Notes: generated by a model not told the origin, from the sequence alone. DNA of 35,070 nucleotides from Rhodocyclales bacterium (GCA_026399475.1 JAPLQY010000105.1:1-35070); one strand, 5' to 3'; numbered from the stretch's first letter, positions 26,259 to 34,930 are shown. Made by a program: numbers and translations.

Positions 26259-27052
26259 CACAATTGAAACAGATCCGGGTCCAGTTGGAAGTCCTGCGCT
26301 ACAACCCGGACACCGACACCGAAGCCCACTTCCAGCACTATGATCTGACCTGCCCGGAAGAATGGGTGGTACTCGACGCCCTGAACAAGGTCAAGGCAGA
26401 CATCGATCCGACGCTCAACTTCCGCTGGTCCTGCCACATGGCCGTCTGCGGCAGTTGCGGCATGATGATCAACGGCGAGCCCAAGTTGTCCTGTCATTCC
26501 TTCGTGCGTGATTACGAAGGAACCGTGATCCGCGTCGAACCGCTGGCACACTTCCCGATCGAGCGCGATCTGGTGACGGCGCCTGACGACTTCATGGAAA
26601 AGCTCAAGCGCGTCAAGCCCTACATCATCCGCAAAGACAAGAAGCCGATCAGCGAGGGCGAATACAAGCAGACACCGGCGCAGCTGATGAAGTTCCGCCA
26701 GTACTCGATGTGCATCAACTGCATGCTGTGCTACGCCGCCTGTCCCGAGTACGGACTGACGCCGGACTTCATCGGCCCCGCCGCCCTGACCATGGCCCAC
26801 CGCTACAATCAGGATTCACGCGATTGCGGTCGTGCCGAGCGTCAGGAAGTGGTCGCCACGCATGAAGGCGTCTGGGAATGCACCTTTGTCGGTGCCTGTT
26901 CCGAAGTCTGTCCGGCCCACGTCGATCCGGCGAGCGCCCTGCAGCAGATGAAAATTACCAGTTCGATCGACTGGATCGTCGAGCACCTGATTCCGGGAGG
27001 GAAGTCCGCAGGGGATACCGTCTCCCGCGAGAAAGCAGGAGACATAAAATGA
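26255..27052 (+). CDS. frdB: Fumarate reductase iron-sulfur subunit
   Basis: A 265-residue electron-transfer subunit. The plant-type 2Fe-2S site uses Cys60, Cys65, Cys68 and Cys80 (CHMAVCGSCG to KLSC); the 4Fe-4S motif is CINCMLCYAACP; the 3Fe-4S and shared cysteines are in CTFVGACSEVCP. All ligands are intact. ATG overlaps the frdA stop (ATGA) and its own stop overlaps the frdC start the same way, so stoichiometric translation is expected. About 20 extra residues at the C-terminus (GGKSAGDTVSREKAGDIK) exceed E. coli FrdB. Confidence 0.96.
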   Translation: MTQLKQIRVQLEVLRYNPDTDTEAHFQHYDLTCPEEWVVLDALNKVKADIDPTLNFRWSCHMAVCGSCGMMINGEPKLSCHSFVRDYEGTVIRVEPLAHFPIERDLVTAPDDFMEKLKRVKPYIIRKDKKPISEGEYKQTPAQLMKFRQYSMCINCMLCYAACPEYGLTPDFIGPAALTMAHRYNQDSRDCGRAERQEVVATHEGVWECTFVGACSEVCPAHVDPASALQQMKITSSIDWIVEHLIPGGKSAGDTVSREKAGDIK

Positions 27053-27441
27053 GCCGCAACCCCTTAGTTCGCCCAGTACCGCCGACCTCCTGGTTCTTCC
27101 GCCATCCGCGCTACCTGCGCTACATGTCGCGCGAGATCACCTGTATCTTTATCGGCGCCTATTGCGTCCTCCTCGTAGTCGGCCTGCAGCGCCTCGCCGC
27201 GGGTCCCGTCGCCTGGGAAAGCTTCCTGCTGGGATTGAGAAGCGCGGATTCCATCGTGTTTCATATCCTGGCCCTGGCCGCAGCGGTTTATCACGCCGCC
27301 ACATGGTTCAACGCCACGCACAAAGCCATGCCGGTGCAGATCGGCGAGGATTTCGTGCCTCCCAATGTGATTTCCGGCGCGCACTATGTTGTATGGGTAG
27401 TGCTGTCTGTTGCCGTCCTCTTTCTTGCGGGAGTGTTCTGA
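27049..27441 (+). CDS. frdC: Fumarate reductase membrane anchor subunit C
   Basis: A 130-residue, three-helix anchor. The start MSRNPLVRPVPPTSWFFRHPRYLRYMSREIT parallels E. coli FrdC, with Glu29 in the same position as the glutamate implicated in menaquinol proton handling there. Helices lie at about 30-48, 66-86 and 108-128. No haem-ligand pattern of succinate dehydrogenase cytochrome b is evident, in line with the haem-free FrdCD type. Confidence 0.92.
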   Translation: MSRNPLVRPVPPTSWFFRHPRYLRYMSREITCIFIGAYCVLLVVGLQRLAAGPVAWESFLLGLRSADSIVFHILALAAAVYHAATWFNATHKAMPVQIGEDFVPPNVISGAHYVVWVVLSVAVLFLAGVF

Positions 27442-27443
27442 AC

Positions 27444-27785
27444 ATGGCCAAGTCACATAAACCTGTCGTCTGGTTCCCCTTCGCCGCGGGAGGCACCGTC
27501 ATCGCCTTCTTCATTCCGGTGATCGTCCTGCTGACCTTCATGGCCGCACTGGGCCATGTGCCGGCCGGCCTGAGCTACGAAAAGATGCACGCCTTCGCCG
27601 GCAGCGGCCTCGGCAAGCTGATCATTTTCGGCGTCGTAGCCTTGTCGCTGTGGAGCTCGGCACATCGCCTGCGCTGCACCTTCTACGATTTCGGCGTGCG
27701 CGCCGATACGCTGGTCGCCACTATCTTGTATATTGCGGCAATAGCGGCCAGCCTCTTGTCTGCGGCGTACCTGCTGCAAATATAG
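27444..27785 (+). CDS. frdD: Fumarate reductase membrane anchor subunit D
   Basis: A 113-residue, three-helix anchor matching FrdD in order and motifs: VVWFPFAAGGTVIAFFIPVIVLL at the start, LSYEKMHAFAGSGLGKLI in the middle, and LWSSAHRLRCTFYDFG, which corresponds to the LWCGLHRMHHAMHDL segment of E. coli. It begins two bases after the frdC stop. The usual substrate of this anchor is menaquinol. Confidence 0.92.
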   Translation: MAKSHKPVVWFPFAAGGTVIAFFIPVIVLLTFMAALGHVPAGLSYEKMHAFAGSGLGKLIIFGVVALSLWSSAHRLRCTFYDFGVRADTLVATILYIAAIAASLLSAAYLLQI

Positions 27786-27833
27786 TCGGCGCCAGACCGG
27801 GACGACCCGAATTCAACCGAGGAAATAACGACA

Positions 27834-28595
27834 ATGGTTCCACCCCCTCTGGCCTCTCGCGAGGCGGTACGCGAAGAACGTTTCAGCGATGTCTGGAGCA
27901 AGGATCTCAACGACGTCTTCGCCGATGTCGCGCCTTACTACGACCGCGCCAACAACATCGCCGCCCTCGGGCAATTCGGCAACTTCCTGCGGCGCTTCAT
28001 GCAACTGGTGGATTTGCAGCCGCAGCAGAAGGTACTCGATGTCTGCGCCGGCACCAACGCCATCGGCATCGCCCTGCTCAAGCGCGAGCCGACGCTGGAC
28101 GTGCATGCCATGGACCGCAGCGTCGCCATGCAGACCGTGGGCCAGCAGCGCGCCGCGGCGCAGGGCTTCAAGATCAAGAGCACCATCGGCGATGTGCACA
28201 AGCTGCCCTTCCCCGATAATCATTTCGACGTCGTCACGCTGCAGTTCGCCTCGCGCCATCTGCGGGTACGCGAAGTGTTCACCGAAATCCTGCGCGTCCT
28301 AAAGCCCGGCGGTCACTTCCACCATTCCGACATGCTGCGCCCGCGCAACGTGATCGTTAAGAATCTGTATTACACCTACCTGCGAACCTGCCTCCACCTC
28401 ACCGGCCTGATCGTCGGCAGCGGCCCGGCGGCAGTCAAGGCCAAGCAGTACTTCATCGATGCGCTGGAACTGTTCTACACCGCCGAAGAGCTTTCGATCA
28501 TGCTGCGCGAACTGGGCTATGTCGAGGTAACCGTGGACAAGGTGTTTCACGGCATGCTCGGCTTCCACCGTGCGGTCAAGCCACAGCCCGCCTGA
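27834..28595 (+). CDS. UbiE/MenG-like SAM-dependent methyltransferase
   Basis: A 253-residue class I methyltransferase of the UbiE/COQ5 type. It has the family's VFADVAPYYDRANNIAALG start (about 28-46), SAM motif I in altered form (KVLDVCAGTNAIG, 66-78), the acidic MDRS (93-96), GDVHKLPFPDNHFDVVTLQFASRHL (119-143) and LKPGGHFHH. The catalytic-region FGLRNV of true UbiE is replaced by FASRHL. ATG 27834 has GAGGAAA eight bases upstream. It follows frdD by 48 bases and is probably cotranscribed. A role in modifying the quinone used by the fumarate reductase is attractive but inferred. It does not resemble RquA. Confidence 0.78.
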   Translation: MVPPPLASREAVREERFSDVWSKDLNDVFADVAPYYDRANNIAALGQFGNFLRRFMQLVDLQPQQKVLDVCAGTNAIGIALLKREPTLDVHAMDRSVAMQTVGQQRAAAQGFKIKSTIGDVHKLPFPDNHFDVVTLQFASRHLRVREVFTEILRVLKPGGHFHHSDMLRPRNVIVKNLYYTYLRTCLHLTGLIVGSGPAAVKAKQYFIDALELFYTAEELSIMLRELGYVEVTVDKVFHGMLGFHRAVKPQPA

Positions 28596-28619
28596 CGGCG
28601 CAAGCAAGACGCAAGCGAC

Positions 28620-29438
28620 GTGAAGCGGGGGGCGCGCTCACTCGCCAGACTCAACGGCCGGATTCTCCGTATCTTCAGCCAGCGCACCACCACTGCGCTG
28701 CGCGCCGCCCTGCCCCTGCGCCTGGCATTGCCGCATCTGGAACCGATCCTGGCGCTCAATGTCACCAAGGAAGCGAGCAAGGACACCCTGGTGATCCTCC
28801 GCGCCTGCGAACTGGCCGCGGAACTCCCCGCTGACTGGAGCCTGATCCAGCCGCAACTGCTGCAGGCAACCAAGGAAATCGACCGCATGTTTCTCGCCCG
28901 CGTCGGCAAGTTCCCGGTCGGCATCGTGATCCGCTACGAGGAGATCGCGCCGATCCGCGCCCGGCGCATGAAACTGCTGTACGACGCCGCGCAGAAAATT
29001 CTGACGCCGCGCGACAGCAAGCCGCGCTTGCGCGGCGCCATGCATACGACATTCACGCGTGACGAATTCGCGCAACTTCTGTACGAACTGTTCCGGCTGT
29101 ATGCCGATGAAACCCGCTCCCTCAGCCGTTCGGTGCGCCTGCCGGGACTGCTGGTCCCCCTGCGCGAACGCATCGCCCAGGAACTGTTCAACGTCATGCT
29201 GCGGGTGGCGCGGCCACTCGCATCGGAAATTGCCGCAATGGCGTACCGCCCTCCGCCACCCGGGCCCAGGCACCATGCGAGCGAGTTCAGCGTCCGACCC
29301 GCTCCCCGTTGCGGCGAGGTATCAGGCGTGGGCGATCGGGTCACGGATATCGCGGCCGGGCCAATCGGCAATGCGCCGGAGTCCGGATGCCGGCTGGCCG
29401 AAGCACACCGTCACGAGACTGCAACAAAAGCGCCATAA
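28620..29438 (+). CDS. Hypothetical protein downstream of the frd/methyltransferase genes
   Basis: About 272 residues from a GTG at 28620; I do not recognise it. The first about 205 residues look real: basic N-terminus, then alternating helix-like segments (LPLRLALPHLEPILALNVTKE, ATKEIDRMFLARVGKFPVGIVIRYEE, FAQLLYELFRLYADETRSL, ERIAQELFNVMLRVARPL). There is no membrane helix and no signal peptide. After about residue 207 composition turns Pro/Gly/Arg-rich and unlike a fold, so the natural stop may have been lost or the tail is spurious. There is no clear ribosome binding site. It is 24 bases past the methyltransferase, so likely in the same operon and possibly its functional partner. Confidence 0.55.
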   Translation: MKRGARSLARLNGRILRIFSQRTTTALRAALPLRLALPHLEPILALNVTKEASKDTLVILRACELAAELPADWSLIQPQLLQATKEIDRMFLARVGKFPVGIVIRYEEIAPIRARRMKLLYDAAQKILTPRDSKPRLRGAMHTTFTRDEFAQLLYELFRLYADETRSLSRSVRLPGLLVPLRERIAQELFNVMLRVARPLASEIAAMAYRPPPPGPRHHASEFSVRPAPRCGEVSGVGDRVTDIAAGPIGNAPESGCRLAEAHRHETATKAP

Positions 29439-29541
29439 ATTCTGATTAGCATTGGTCGATCCCGACCGCAGATGGAAGGCCACGCCGGCAGCGCCGCCCG
29501 GTCATGGACAGATGCCGGGCAAACAGCAGGGCCACGAAACA

Positions 29542-30891
29542 ATGAGTTCAACCGCCGGCGCAGTGAAAGCCTCCGCAGAAGAGCAGCACGACCTGGCCAT
29601 CGTGCAAAGTCTGTTGGCCCGCCAGCGGCGGGTCGAGAATCTGGTTCATCGACAGGACATGCCGCGCCATGAACTGGTCGAGAACCTGGTGCGCAAGCAG
29701 CATTTGTCGGAACTCAAGACACGTCTCGACCAGATGCCGCCAAACCGCGTGGCGCTCATCCTCGAAGTGCTGCCGCAGGATGATGGCATTCTTGTCTGGG
29801 AGCTGGTCGCGCCCGACCGCGGGCAAGAGATTCTCGATGAACTGCCCGACGCCCTGCGCCAGGGGTTTTCTGTTGCGCAACACTGGCTGCGCAAGCCGAT
29901 CAGGCTCAACGCGTTTGAACTTCAGAACGGGCACCTGCGGCAGATCCCGGTAGGGAGTCTGGAAGACCTCGCGGCAACCACGCCCATCTGGGTCGACCTG
30001 GTTGCCCCCTCGCGCGAAGAGCGCCGCTGGATAGAAAAAGTCTTCGGTCTGCGCCTGCCCGCCGGCGACGATCTCACCGACCTCGAAGAATCGGCCCGCT
30101 TCTATATCGAGGAAGACGGTGCAGTTCATCTGCACTCCAACTTTCTGCTCGACAAGGCCGATGAATCGCGCACGGTCACCGTCGCCTTCATCCTGCATAA
30201 CAACATCCTGTTCTCGATGCGCGACGAGGAACTGCCGGTATTTCGCCAACAGCGCCTGCGCGCACGCATCCAGCCTGGCTACGTTACCGAAGGCAAGGAT
30301 GTGCTCATCGATCTCTATGCGGCGGACGTCGAATACTCCGCCGCCGCGCTGGAGGACATCTACGCCGAACTGGAAAAGGTCAGCCGCACCGTGCTGACGC
30401 CGCAGGTCACCGACGACGAAGCCGCCGAAATCCTCTCCGACATCGCCAAGGAAGAAGACCTCAACGGCCGCATCCGCCGCAATGTACTCGACACCCGCCG
30501 CGCCCTGTCCTTCCTCATCCGCAGCCGGCTGATGTCTGCCGACCAGCACGACGACGCCCGCCAGATCCTGCGCGACATCGATTCGCTCGACGGCCACACC
30601 ACATTCCTGTTCGGCAAGATCAACTTCCTGATGGACGCCACGGTCGGCTTCATCAACATCAACCAGAACAAGCGCGTGTCCAAGCTGACCACCATCAGCG
30701 TGGTCTTCATGCCGATCAACATCCTCGCCGGCATGGGCGGCATGAGCGAGTTCTCGATGATGACCAGGGACATCCCCTGGCCCGTCGCCTACGGTGCCTT
30801 CGCCCTCGGCATGGCCGCCGTGGGCTTGATGACCTTTGCGGTCCTGCGCTTCATCGAGAAGAGGAAACCGGGCAGAAGTCAGGGGTTGTGA
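29542..30891 (+). CDS. corA: CorA-family divalent cation transporter with MgtE-N-like domain
   Basis: A 449-residue protein. Residues about 20-115 resemble the MgtE N-terminal regulatory domain (LKTRLDQMPPNRVALILEVLPQDDGILVWELVAPDRGQEILDELPD). From about 148 onward it is CorA-like: cytosolic funnel domain, long stalk helix, then two transmembrane helices at about 388-408 and 418-440. The loop between them should hold the GMN selectivity motif but reads GMGGMSEF. ATG 29542 is chosen because the upstream extension to 29452 is Pro/Gly-rich and not family-like. It stands alone and overlaps the opposing sixA end by 13 bases. Transport of Mg2+ or a related ion is probable; selectivity is uncertain. 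Confidence 0.85.
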   Translation: MSSTAGAVKASAEEQHDLAIVQSLLARQRRVENLVHRQDMPRHELVENLVRKQHLSELKTRLDQMPPNRVALILEVLPQDDGILVWELVAPDRGQEILDELPDALRQGFSVAQHWLRKPIRLNAFELQNGHLRQIPVGSLEDLAATTPIWVDLVAPSREERRWIEKVFGLRLPAGDDLTDLEESARFYIEEDGAVHLHSNFLLDKADESRTVTVAFILHNNILFSMRDEELPVFRQQRLRARIQPGYVTEGKDVLIDLYAADVEYSAAALEDIYAELEKVSRTVLTPQVTDDEAAEILSDIAKEEDLNGRIRRNVLDTRRALSFLIRSRLMSADQHDDARQILRDIDSLDGHTTFLFGKINFLMDATVGFININQNKRVSKLTTISVVFMPINILAGMGGMSEFSMMTRDIPWPVAYGAFALGMAAVGLMTFAVLRFIEKRKPGRSQGL

Positions 30892-31331
30892 ACCGCTCGC
30901 AGCACGGTTTGCGTTTCGTCGTGGCGAACCCGGTTGGTGAACCACCAGACACCCGCCTTCTTGATGGTCCAGTCCGCCTCGGTGCCGGCGAGCAACAGCG
31001 AGGCAAGCCTTCCCAGCGCCGGCTGATGGCTGACCAGGATGATCACCCCGTGGTGATCCGGCCAGTCGGCGGCAGCGAGCAGATCCGGCGTGCTGGCGCC
31101 AACGCCCAATTGTGTCTTGACCTTGACCGGCAGACCGAGCGTCTGCGCGGTCTGCATGGCACGCCGGGCCGGACTCGACAGCACGGTGGTGTCCCGCAAC
31201 GGTTGGCGGCGCAGCCATTCGGCCACCTGCTGCGCATGCCTGAGCCCTGCCGCGGTAAGGTCCCGGTCGGCATCGGCGATGGGGCCGTCGGCTTCCTTCG
31301 CTTCGGCATGACGCCACAGTATCAGATCCAC
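30879..31331 (-). CDS. sixA: Phosphohistidine phosphatase SixA
   Basis: A 150-residue histidine phosphatase. Catalytic His8 is in [11 protein letters not shown], the helper residues in [11 protein letters not shown], and the second catalytic His102 in [17 protein letters not shown]. SixA removes phosphate from phosphohistidine on phosphotransfer proteins. GTG 31331 is chosen because GGGAGG stands five bases ahead and the family starts there; the ORF is open 21 codons further. It is convergent with corA (13 bases overlap) and divergent from the phosphofructokinase. Confidence 0.92.
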   Translation of the reverse strand: MDLILWRHAEAKEADGPIADADRDLTAAGLRHAQQVAEWLRRQPLRDTTVLSSPARRAMQTAQTLGLPVKVKTQLGVGASTPDLLAAADWPDHHGVIILVSHQPALGRLASLLLAGTEADWTIKKAGVWWFTNRVRHDETQTVLRAVHNP

Positions 31332-31558
31332 ATCGTCCTCCCGTCGGTGAGGCCGGCAGACTACGCCACGGATGTGACAATGGCATGACGGCACGAAGCG
31401 TCGACCGGCCGAACCGTTGCGCCGGAAACTCTCGTGGCGTTGAGCGAAAAGTTGCGCCTTCTTTTCTATTTGTTACGAGTGAGCCCGATCAGTTCCCAGC
31501 CATGACCGGCGATGGTAGGCTGTTGATTCCTTTCTCGCAGCCATACAACCATACAACC

Positions 31559-32683
31559 ATGAGCAAATCCATTGGCATCATCACCGCCGGCGGCGACAGC
31601 CCCGGCCTCAATGCAGCCATCCGCGGCGTCGGCAAGGCGGCCCTCGGCTATTACGACATGCACATCGTCGGCTTTCGCGACGGCTTTCGCGGCCTGATGG
31701 AAAACCGCACCATGCCGCTCGACCGCAGCACACTCTCGGGGATTCTTACCATCGGCGGCACCATCCTCGGTACCAGCCGCGACAAGCCGCACAAGATGCC
31801 GGTCGGCGGCAAGATCCTGAACATGCTCGACGCCATCGCAGGCAATTACCATGACAACCATCTTGACTGCCTGGTCTGCCTCGGCGGCGGCGGCACGCTG
31901 AAGAACGCTCTGCGACTGAAAGAGCGGGGGCTTAACGTCATCACGCTGCCCAAGACGATCGACAACGATGTCGCCGGCACGGACAGTACTTTCGGCTTCG
32001 ACACCGCTCTGGGCATAGCCACCGAGGCGATCGATCGCCTGCACAGCACCGCGCACAGCCATCATCGCATCGTGGTGGTCGAGATCATGGGGCATCGAGC
32101 CGGCTGGCTGGCGCTCGGCGCGGGGCTCGCCGGCGGCGCCGATGTCATCCTGATTCCGGAGATTCCATACAACGTTGAAAGCGTGGCCGCGGCGATCCGG
32201 GCGCGGGCACGGGGCGGCAGCCCGTTCTCCATCGTCGCGATAGCCGAAGGGGCCGTCTCGCTGCAGGATCTGGCCGAGATTGCCGCCGCCAAGTCACCCG
32301 CCAAGAAGTCGGCAAAAGCAAAGGACAGTCGCAAATACGACGACCAGGAGGCCGATGCCGCCGAACTGCTCTATGCCGACCGAACCCTGCGACTCGCCAA
32401 GCGCCTGGAAGCCCTCACCGGCCTTGAGGCACGCGTCACCATCCTCGGGCACGTGCAGCGCGGCGGCGCCCCTTCGGCAGGGGATCGGCTCTTGGCGACA
32501 CGCCTGGGTACCGCTTGCACCGATCTGATTGCCAAGGGCACTTACGGTGTCATGGTGGCAGCAAGGGGCGACGGCTCGCGTCCGGTAAAGCTTGAGGACG
32601 TCGCCGGCAAAGTGAAGACCGTGCCGCTCAACCACTCCTGGATCGGCAGCGCGCGCCGGGTAGGGACGAACTTTGGCGACTGA
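31559..32683 (+). CDS. pfkA: 6-phosphofructokinase (ATP or PPi dependent not settled)
   Basis: A 374-residue phosphofructokinase. Start [18 protein letters not shown]; catalytic Asp135 in [14 protein letters not shown]; fructose 6-phosphate site in [47 protein letters not shown]. The phosphoryl-donor positions are mixed: the usual GGDG(S/T) is GGGG (109-112), which lacks the Asp of ATP and PPi enzymes, while Lys132 precedes TIDND as in PPi-type enzymes (Gly in ATP enzymes). A Lys/Ala-rich insertion lies at about 241-262. ATG 31559 was taken; no ribosome binding site is seen, only a double CCATACAA repeat just before it. Next to PPK2, PPi/polyphosphate metabolism is a plausible link. Confidence 0.93.
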   Translation: MSKSIGIITAGGDSPGLNAAIRGVGKAALGYYDMHIVGFRDGFRGLMENRTMPLDRSTLSGILTIGGTILGTSRDKPHKMPVGGKILNMLDAIAGNYHDNHLDCLVCLGGGGTLKNALRLKERGLNVITLPKTIDNDVAGTDSTFGFDTALGIATEAIDRLHSTAHSHHRIVVVEIMGHRAGWLALGAGLAGGADVILIPEIPYNVESVAAAIRARARGGSPFSIVAIAEGAVSLQDLAEIAAAKSPAKKSAKAKDSRKYDDQEADAAELLYADRTLRLAKRLEALTGLEARVTILGHVQRGGAPSAGDRLLATRLGTACTDLIAKGTYGVMVAARGDGSRPVKLEDVAGKVKTVPLNHSWIGSARRVGTNFGD

Positions 32684-32807
32684 GGTGCCGCAGCCAAAGA
32701 GTCACCAAGACGCCCCGTGATGATGCCGGCGACCGGTGGCAGGCATGGATTCCCCGACCGGGTCACGCTTGCCCTGGATCGGGGTTGCTCAAATGCTGAT
32801 CGCGGAC
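32684..32807. other. Convergent intergenic region pfkA/ppk2
   Basis: 124 bases between two facing genes. No ORF with support and no hairpin followed by a T-run was found. Confidence 0.4.
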
Positions 32808-33734
32808 TCAATAGACAGTCGGCACGAACATGCTCGCGGGCACCGGATGTCGCAGGTAGTCCGGATTGTGCACGCGATCGGGCAGGGTAACCGACTCCCG
32901 CTCGATTTCCTCGTAAGAGACCTGACTGAGGAAGTGATGGATGCAGTTGAGGCGGGCCTTTTTCTTGTCCACTGCTTCGATGATCCGCCAGGGCGCCTCG
33001 GCAATGTGGGTGCGCTCAAGCATGGTTTCCTTGGCCTTGGTGTATTGCTCCCAAAGACGGCGCGATTCCATGTCCATCGGGCTCAGCTTCCACTGTTTTA
33101 GCGGATCGCGAATGCGCATCATGAAGCGCATGTGCTGCTCGTCGTCAGTGATGGAGAACCAATACTTGATGAGAATGATGCCGGAGCGGATAAGCATTTT
33201 TTCAAATTCGGGTACGGTGCGAAAGAACTCCTCGTATTCGTCGTCGCTGCAGAACTCCATTACCTTTTCCACTCCGGCGCGGTTGTACCAGCTGCGGTCG
33301 AACAGGACGATTTCGCCGCCGGCCGGCAGGTAGCTCACGTAACGCTGGAAATACCACTGACTGCGTTCCCGCTCGCTGGGTGCCGGCAATGCCGCCACAC
33401 GGCAGACGCGAGGATTGAGGCGCTGGGTAATGCGCTTGATGACTCCGCCCTTGCCGGCCGCATCGCGGCCTTCAAACAGGACGACGACTTTGAGCTTCTT
33501 GTGCACGACCCAGTCCTGCAGTTTGACCAGTTCGCCCTGGAGCCGGAACAGCTCCTTGAAATAGAAGCGGCGGTCGAGATCCGTGCCTTCGCCCGACGTC
33601 GTGACGTCGGCCATGAGTTCATCCATGCGGTCGTCATCGATTTCCATTTCAAGTTCCTCGTCGAAACTGTCGAGCATGTCGGCCTGCAGTCGGCGCTCAT
33701 ACTCCAGGCGATTTTTGGTCTTGTCAGCGTTCAT
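32808..33734 (-). CDS. ppk2: Polyphosphate kinase 2, class I
   Basis: A 308-residue P-loop kinase. Walker A is EGRDAAGKGG (88-97), Walker B and neighbours are DRSWYNRAGVEKVMEF (from 146), and the lid module contains RERSQWYFQRYV. A single PPK2 domain and the length indicate class I, which moves phosphate between polyphosphate and nucleoside diphosphates (ADP or GDP). The first 45 residues are acidic (DSFDEELEMEIDDDRMDEL). ATG 33734 is preferred over the frame to 33842 because the extra residues are hydrophobic and not family-like. It is cytoplasmic and convergent with pfkA. Confidence 0.93.
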   Translation of the reverse strand: MNADKTKNRLEYERRLQADMLDSFDEELEMEIDDDRMDELMADVTTSGEGTDLDRRFYFKELFRLQGELVKLQDWVVHKKLKVVVLFEGRDAAGKGGVIKRITQRLNPRVCRVAALPAPSERERSQWYFQRYVSYLPAGGEIVLFDRSWYNRAGVEKVMEFCSDDEYEEFFRTVPEFEKMLIRSGIILIKYWFSITDDEQHMRFMMRIRDPLKQWKLSPMDMESRRLWEQYTKAKETMLERTHIAEAPWRIIEAVDKKKARLNCIHHFLSQVSYEEIERESVTLPDRVHNPDYLRHPVPASMFVPTVY

Positions 33735-33947
33735 GGCGGATTCCGTTTGAAGTCGGGGGGATATATAACTTAAGGCATACGATTGAAACTGGAGTATCCT
33801 ATGCTGCACTGCGCCAATAATGATCTTGACCCTTGCCCGCAAGCTTGGTCGCCGCGATTGAAGTGCGCCCGGCAGCGGCCTGGGATGAAAAATCGGATCA
33901 TCGGAATCACGGCAAGCGTTCTGGATTACTGTAAAGGAAGAATTGTG

Positions 33948-34169
33948 ATGAAGACTTCAGCTCACCTCGCAGAATGGATTGAAAAGGCCATGCTTCTGAG
34001 CAAGGATGATGCGGAACGCATCTTGGCGAGAATGCGAAAAAAGATTACGCGCAAAATGAAACAGGACGAAATTGATCCGCTCGTGGCCGTCGCATTGCAG
34101 CTTCAGTTGGAAGACGAGCAACTCAAGGAATGGCGCGGCAAGATCGCCGAATTGAGGGAGCGCGGATAG
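33948..34169 (+). CDS. Small acidic/basic helical protein of unknown function
   Basis: A 73-residue protein, ATG preceded by AAGGAAG eight bases upstream. It is wholly hydrophilic with charged helix-like segments (AEWIEKAMLLSKDDAERILARMRKKITRKMKQDE, then LQLEDEQLKEWRGKIAELRERG), and no cysteine or membrane segment. I do not recognise it; a coiled-coil or adaptor protein is possible. It is divergent from ppk2 across 213 bases, so a shared regulatory region is possible. Confidence 0.6.
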   Translation: MKTSAHLAEWIEKAMLLSKDDAERILARMRKKITRKMKQDEIDPLVAVALQLQLEDEQLKEWRGKIAELRERG

Positions 34170-34550
34170 GCCGTCCCGTCCGTTGCGACAAGTTGCAGCC
34201 AGCAAACGCAGACCTGTCGAAACCGGCTAGAGCAAGAAGACAATTCGGTAGCAACCAAGTAAAGGTGGTCATGATGAGCGGACATTTTCCAGGCGTGGTC
34301 TGGTTCTCCGGCAGGATCGCGAACAAGCGTTGCGATGACACTGTGAAATTGGCTGTGTTCGAAATTGTGGTGGACATCATTTTGCTCTGCGGCATTGTCG
34401 CAACAGCCAACGCCCCCTTGATGTAGTGAGTTGAACCCGCCAAGTGCCGGCGGTGGCGGTAGCCGTTTCACCAACACCCGGCACCGCCGGCAGGCGATGC
34501 CTTCCGGCCGGACCTGCATCTTCAAACAGCAGGGTTTGCCAGGTGGTCGA
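34170..34550. other. Sparse intergenic region
   Basis: No confident gene in 381 bases other than the doubtful small ORF listed at 34271. The right half holds GC-rich short inverted repeats without T-runs. Confidence 0.4.
34271..34426 (+). CDS. Possible 51-residue single-pass membrane peptide
   Basis: ATG at 34271 (a second at 34274) is preceded by AAAGGTGG. The product ends in one hydrophobic helix (LAVFEIVVDIILLCGIVATA). Evidence is only the ribosome binding site and the hydrophobic stretch; it may be chance. Unrecognised. Confidence 0.25.
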   Translation: MMSGHFPGVVWFSGRIANKRCDDTVKLAVFEIVVDIILLCGIVATANAPLM

Positions 34551-34930
34551 TCAGGCCATCTTCCGTGCCTTGGGTTTTGGTGTCCGTGCGGGCTTCTTCG
34601 CGGCAGCTGCGCTGGTTTCGGCAATGTCGACAAGCGGCCTGGCAGCCTTTCCCGATTGCTCAGAGACTGACTTGCCGGGAGCGCCGACGACGAGGGAACC
34701 GACGCTGGCGTTTTGGGCGGTCTTCGTCAAGCTGTCGACGACCTTCTGACCGACTTCCGCGAACCGGATTTTGATCAGCCTGGCAGCTTCCTCGTTGGCC
34801 TGTAACGTGAGTTCATAACCGCTGCGCGAGTAGTCGATCGATTTCTCGACTGCCGGCCCGAGCATCGCAGCGTGCAGAACGATGAATTCCGGGAAGTCTT
34901 TGGCACCGGCCAGGACCTTCATATTGGAAA
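34551..34930 (-). pseudogene. phaP: Phasin gene, N-terminus removed by IS21-family insertion
   Basis: The remaining about 125 codons encode the middle and end of a phasin, the granule-coating protein of polyhydroxyalkanoate inclusions: SNMKVLAGAKDFPEFIVLHAAMLGPAVEKSIDYSRSGYELTLQANEE, followed by helices and an Ala/Lys/Pro-rich tail (AAAAKKPARTPKPKARKMA). The usual first 50-60 residues are absent. The reading frame runs on at its 5' end into IS21 end sequence, giving a spurious start. The gene is presumed inactive. Confidence 0.8.

Noticed and set aside
24501..27785. Succinate dehydrogenase sdhABCD
   Set aside because: The gene order A-B-C-D, strong likeness to E. coli FrdA, FrdC with Glu29 and the FrdD motifs all favour fumarate reductase. 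The anchors show no sdh-type haem pattern.
27834..28595. RquA (rhodoquinone synthesis)
   Set aside because: The protein has UbiE/COQ5 landmarks and lacks the aromatic-rich N-terminal stretch I associate with RquA; quinone tailoring is kept only as a hypothesis.
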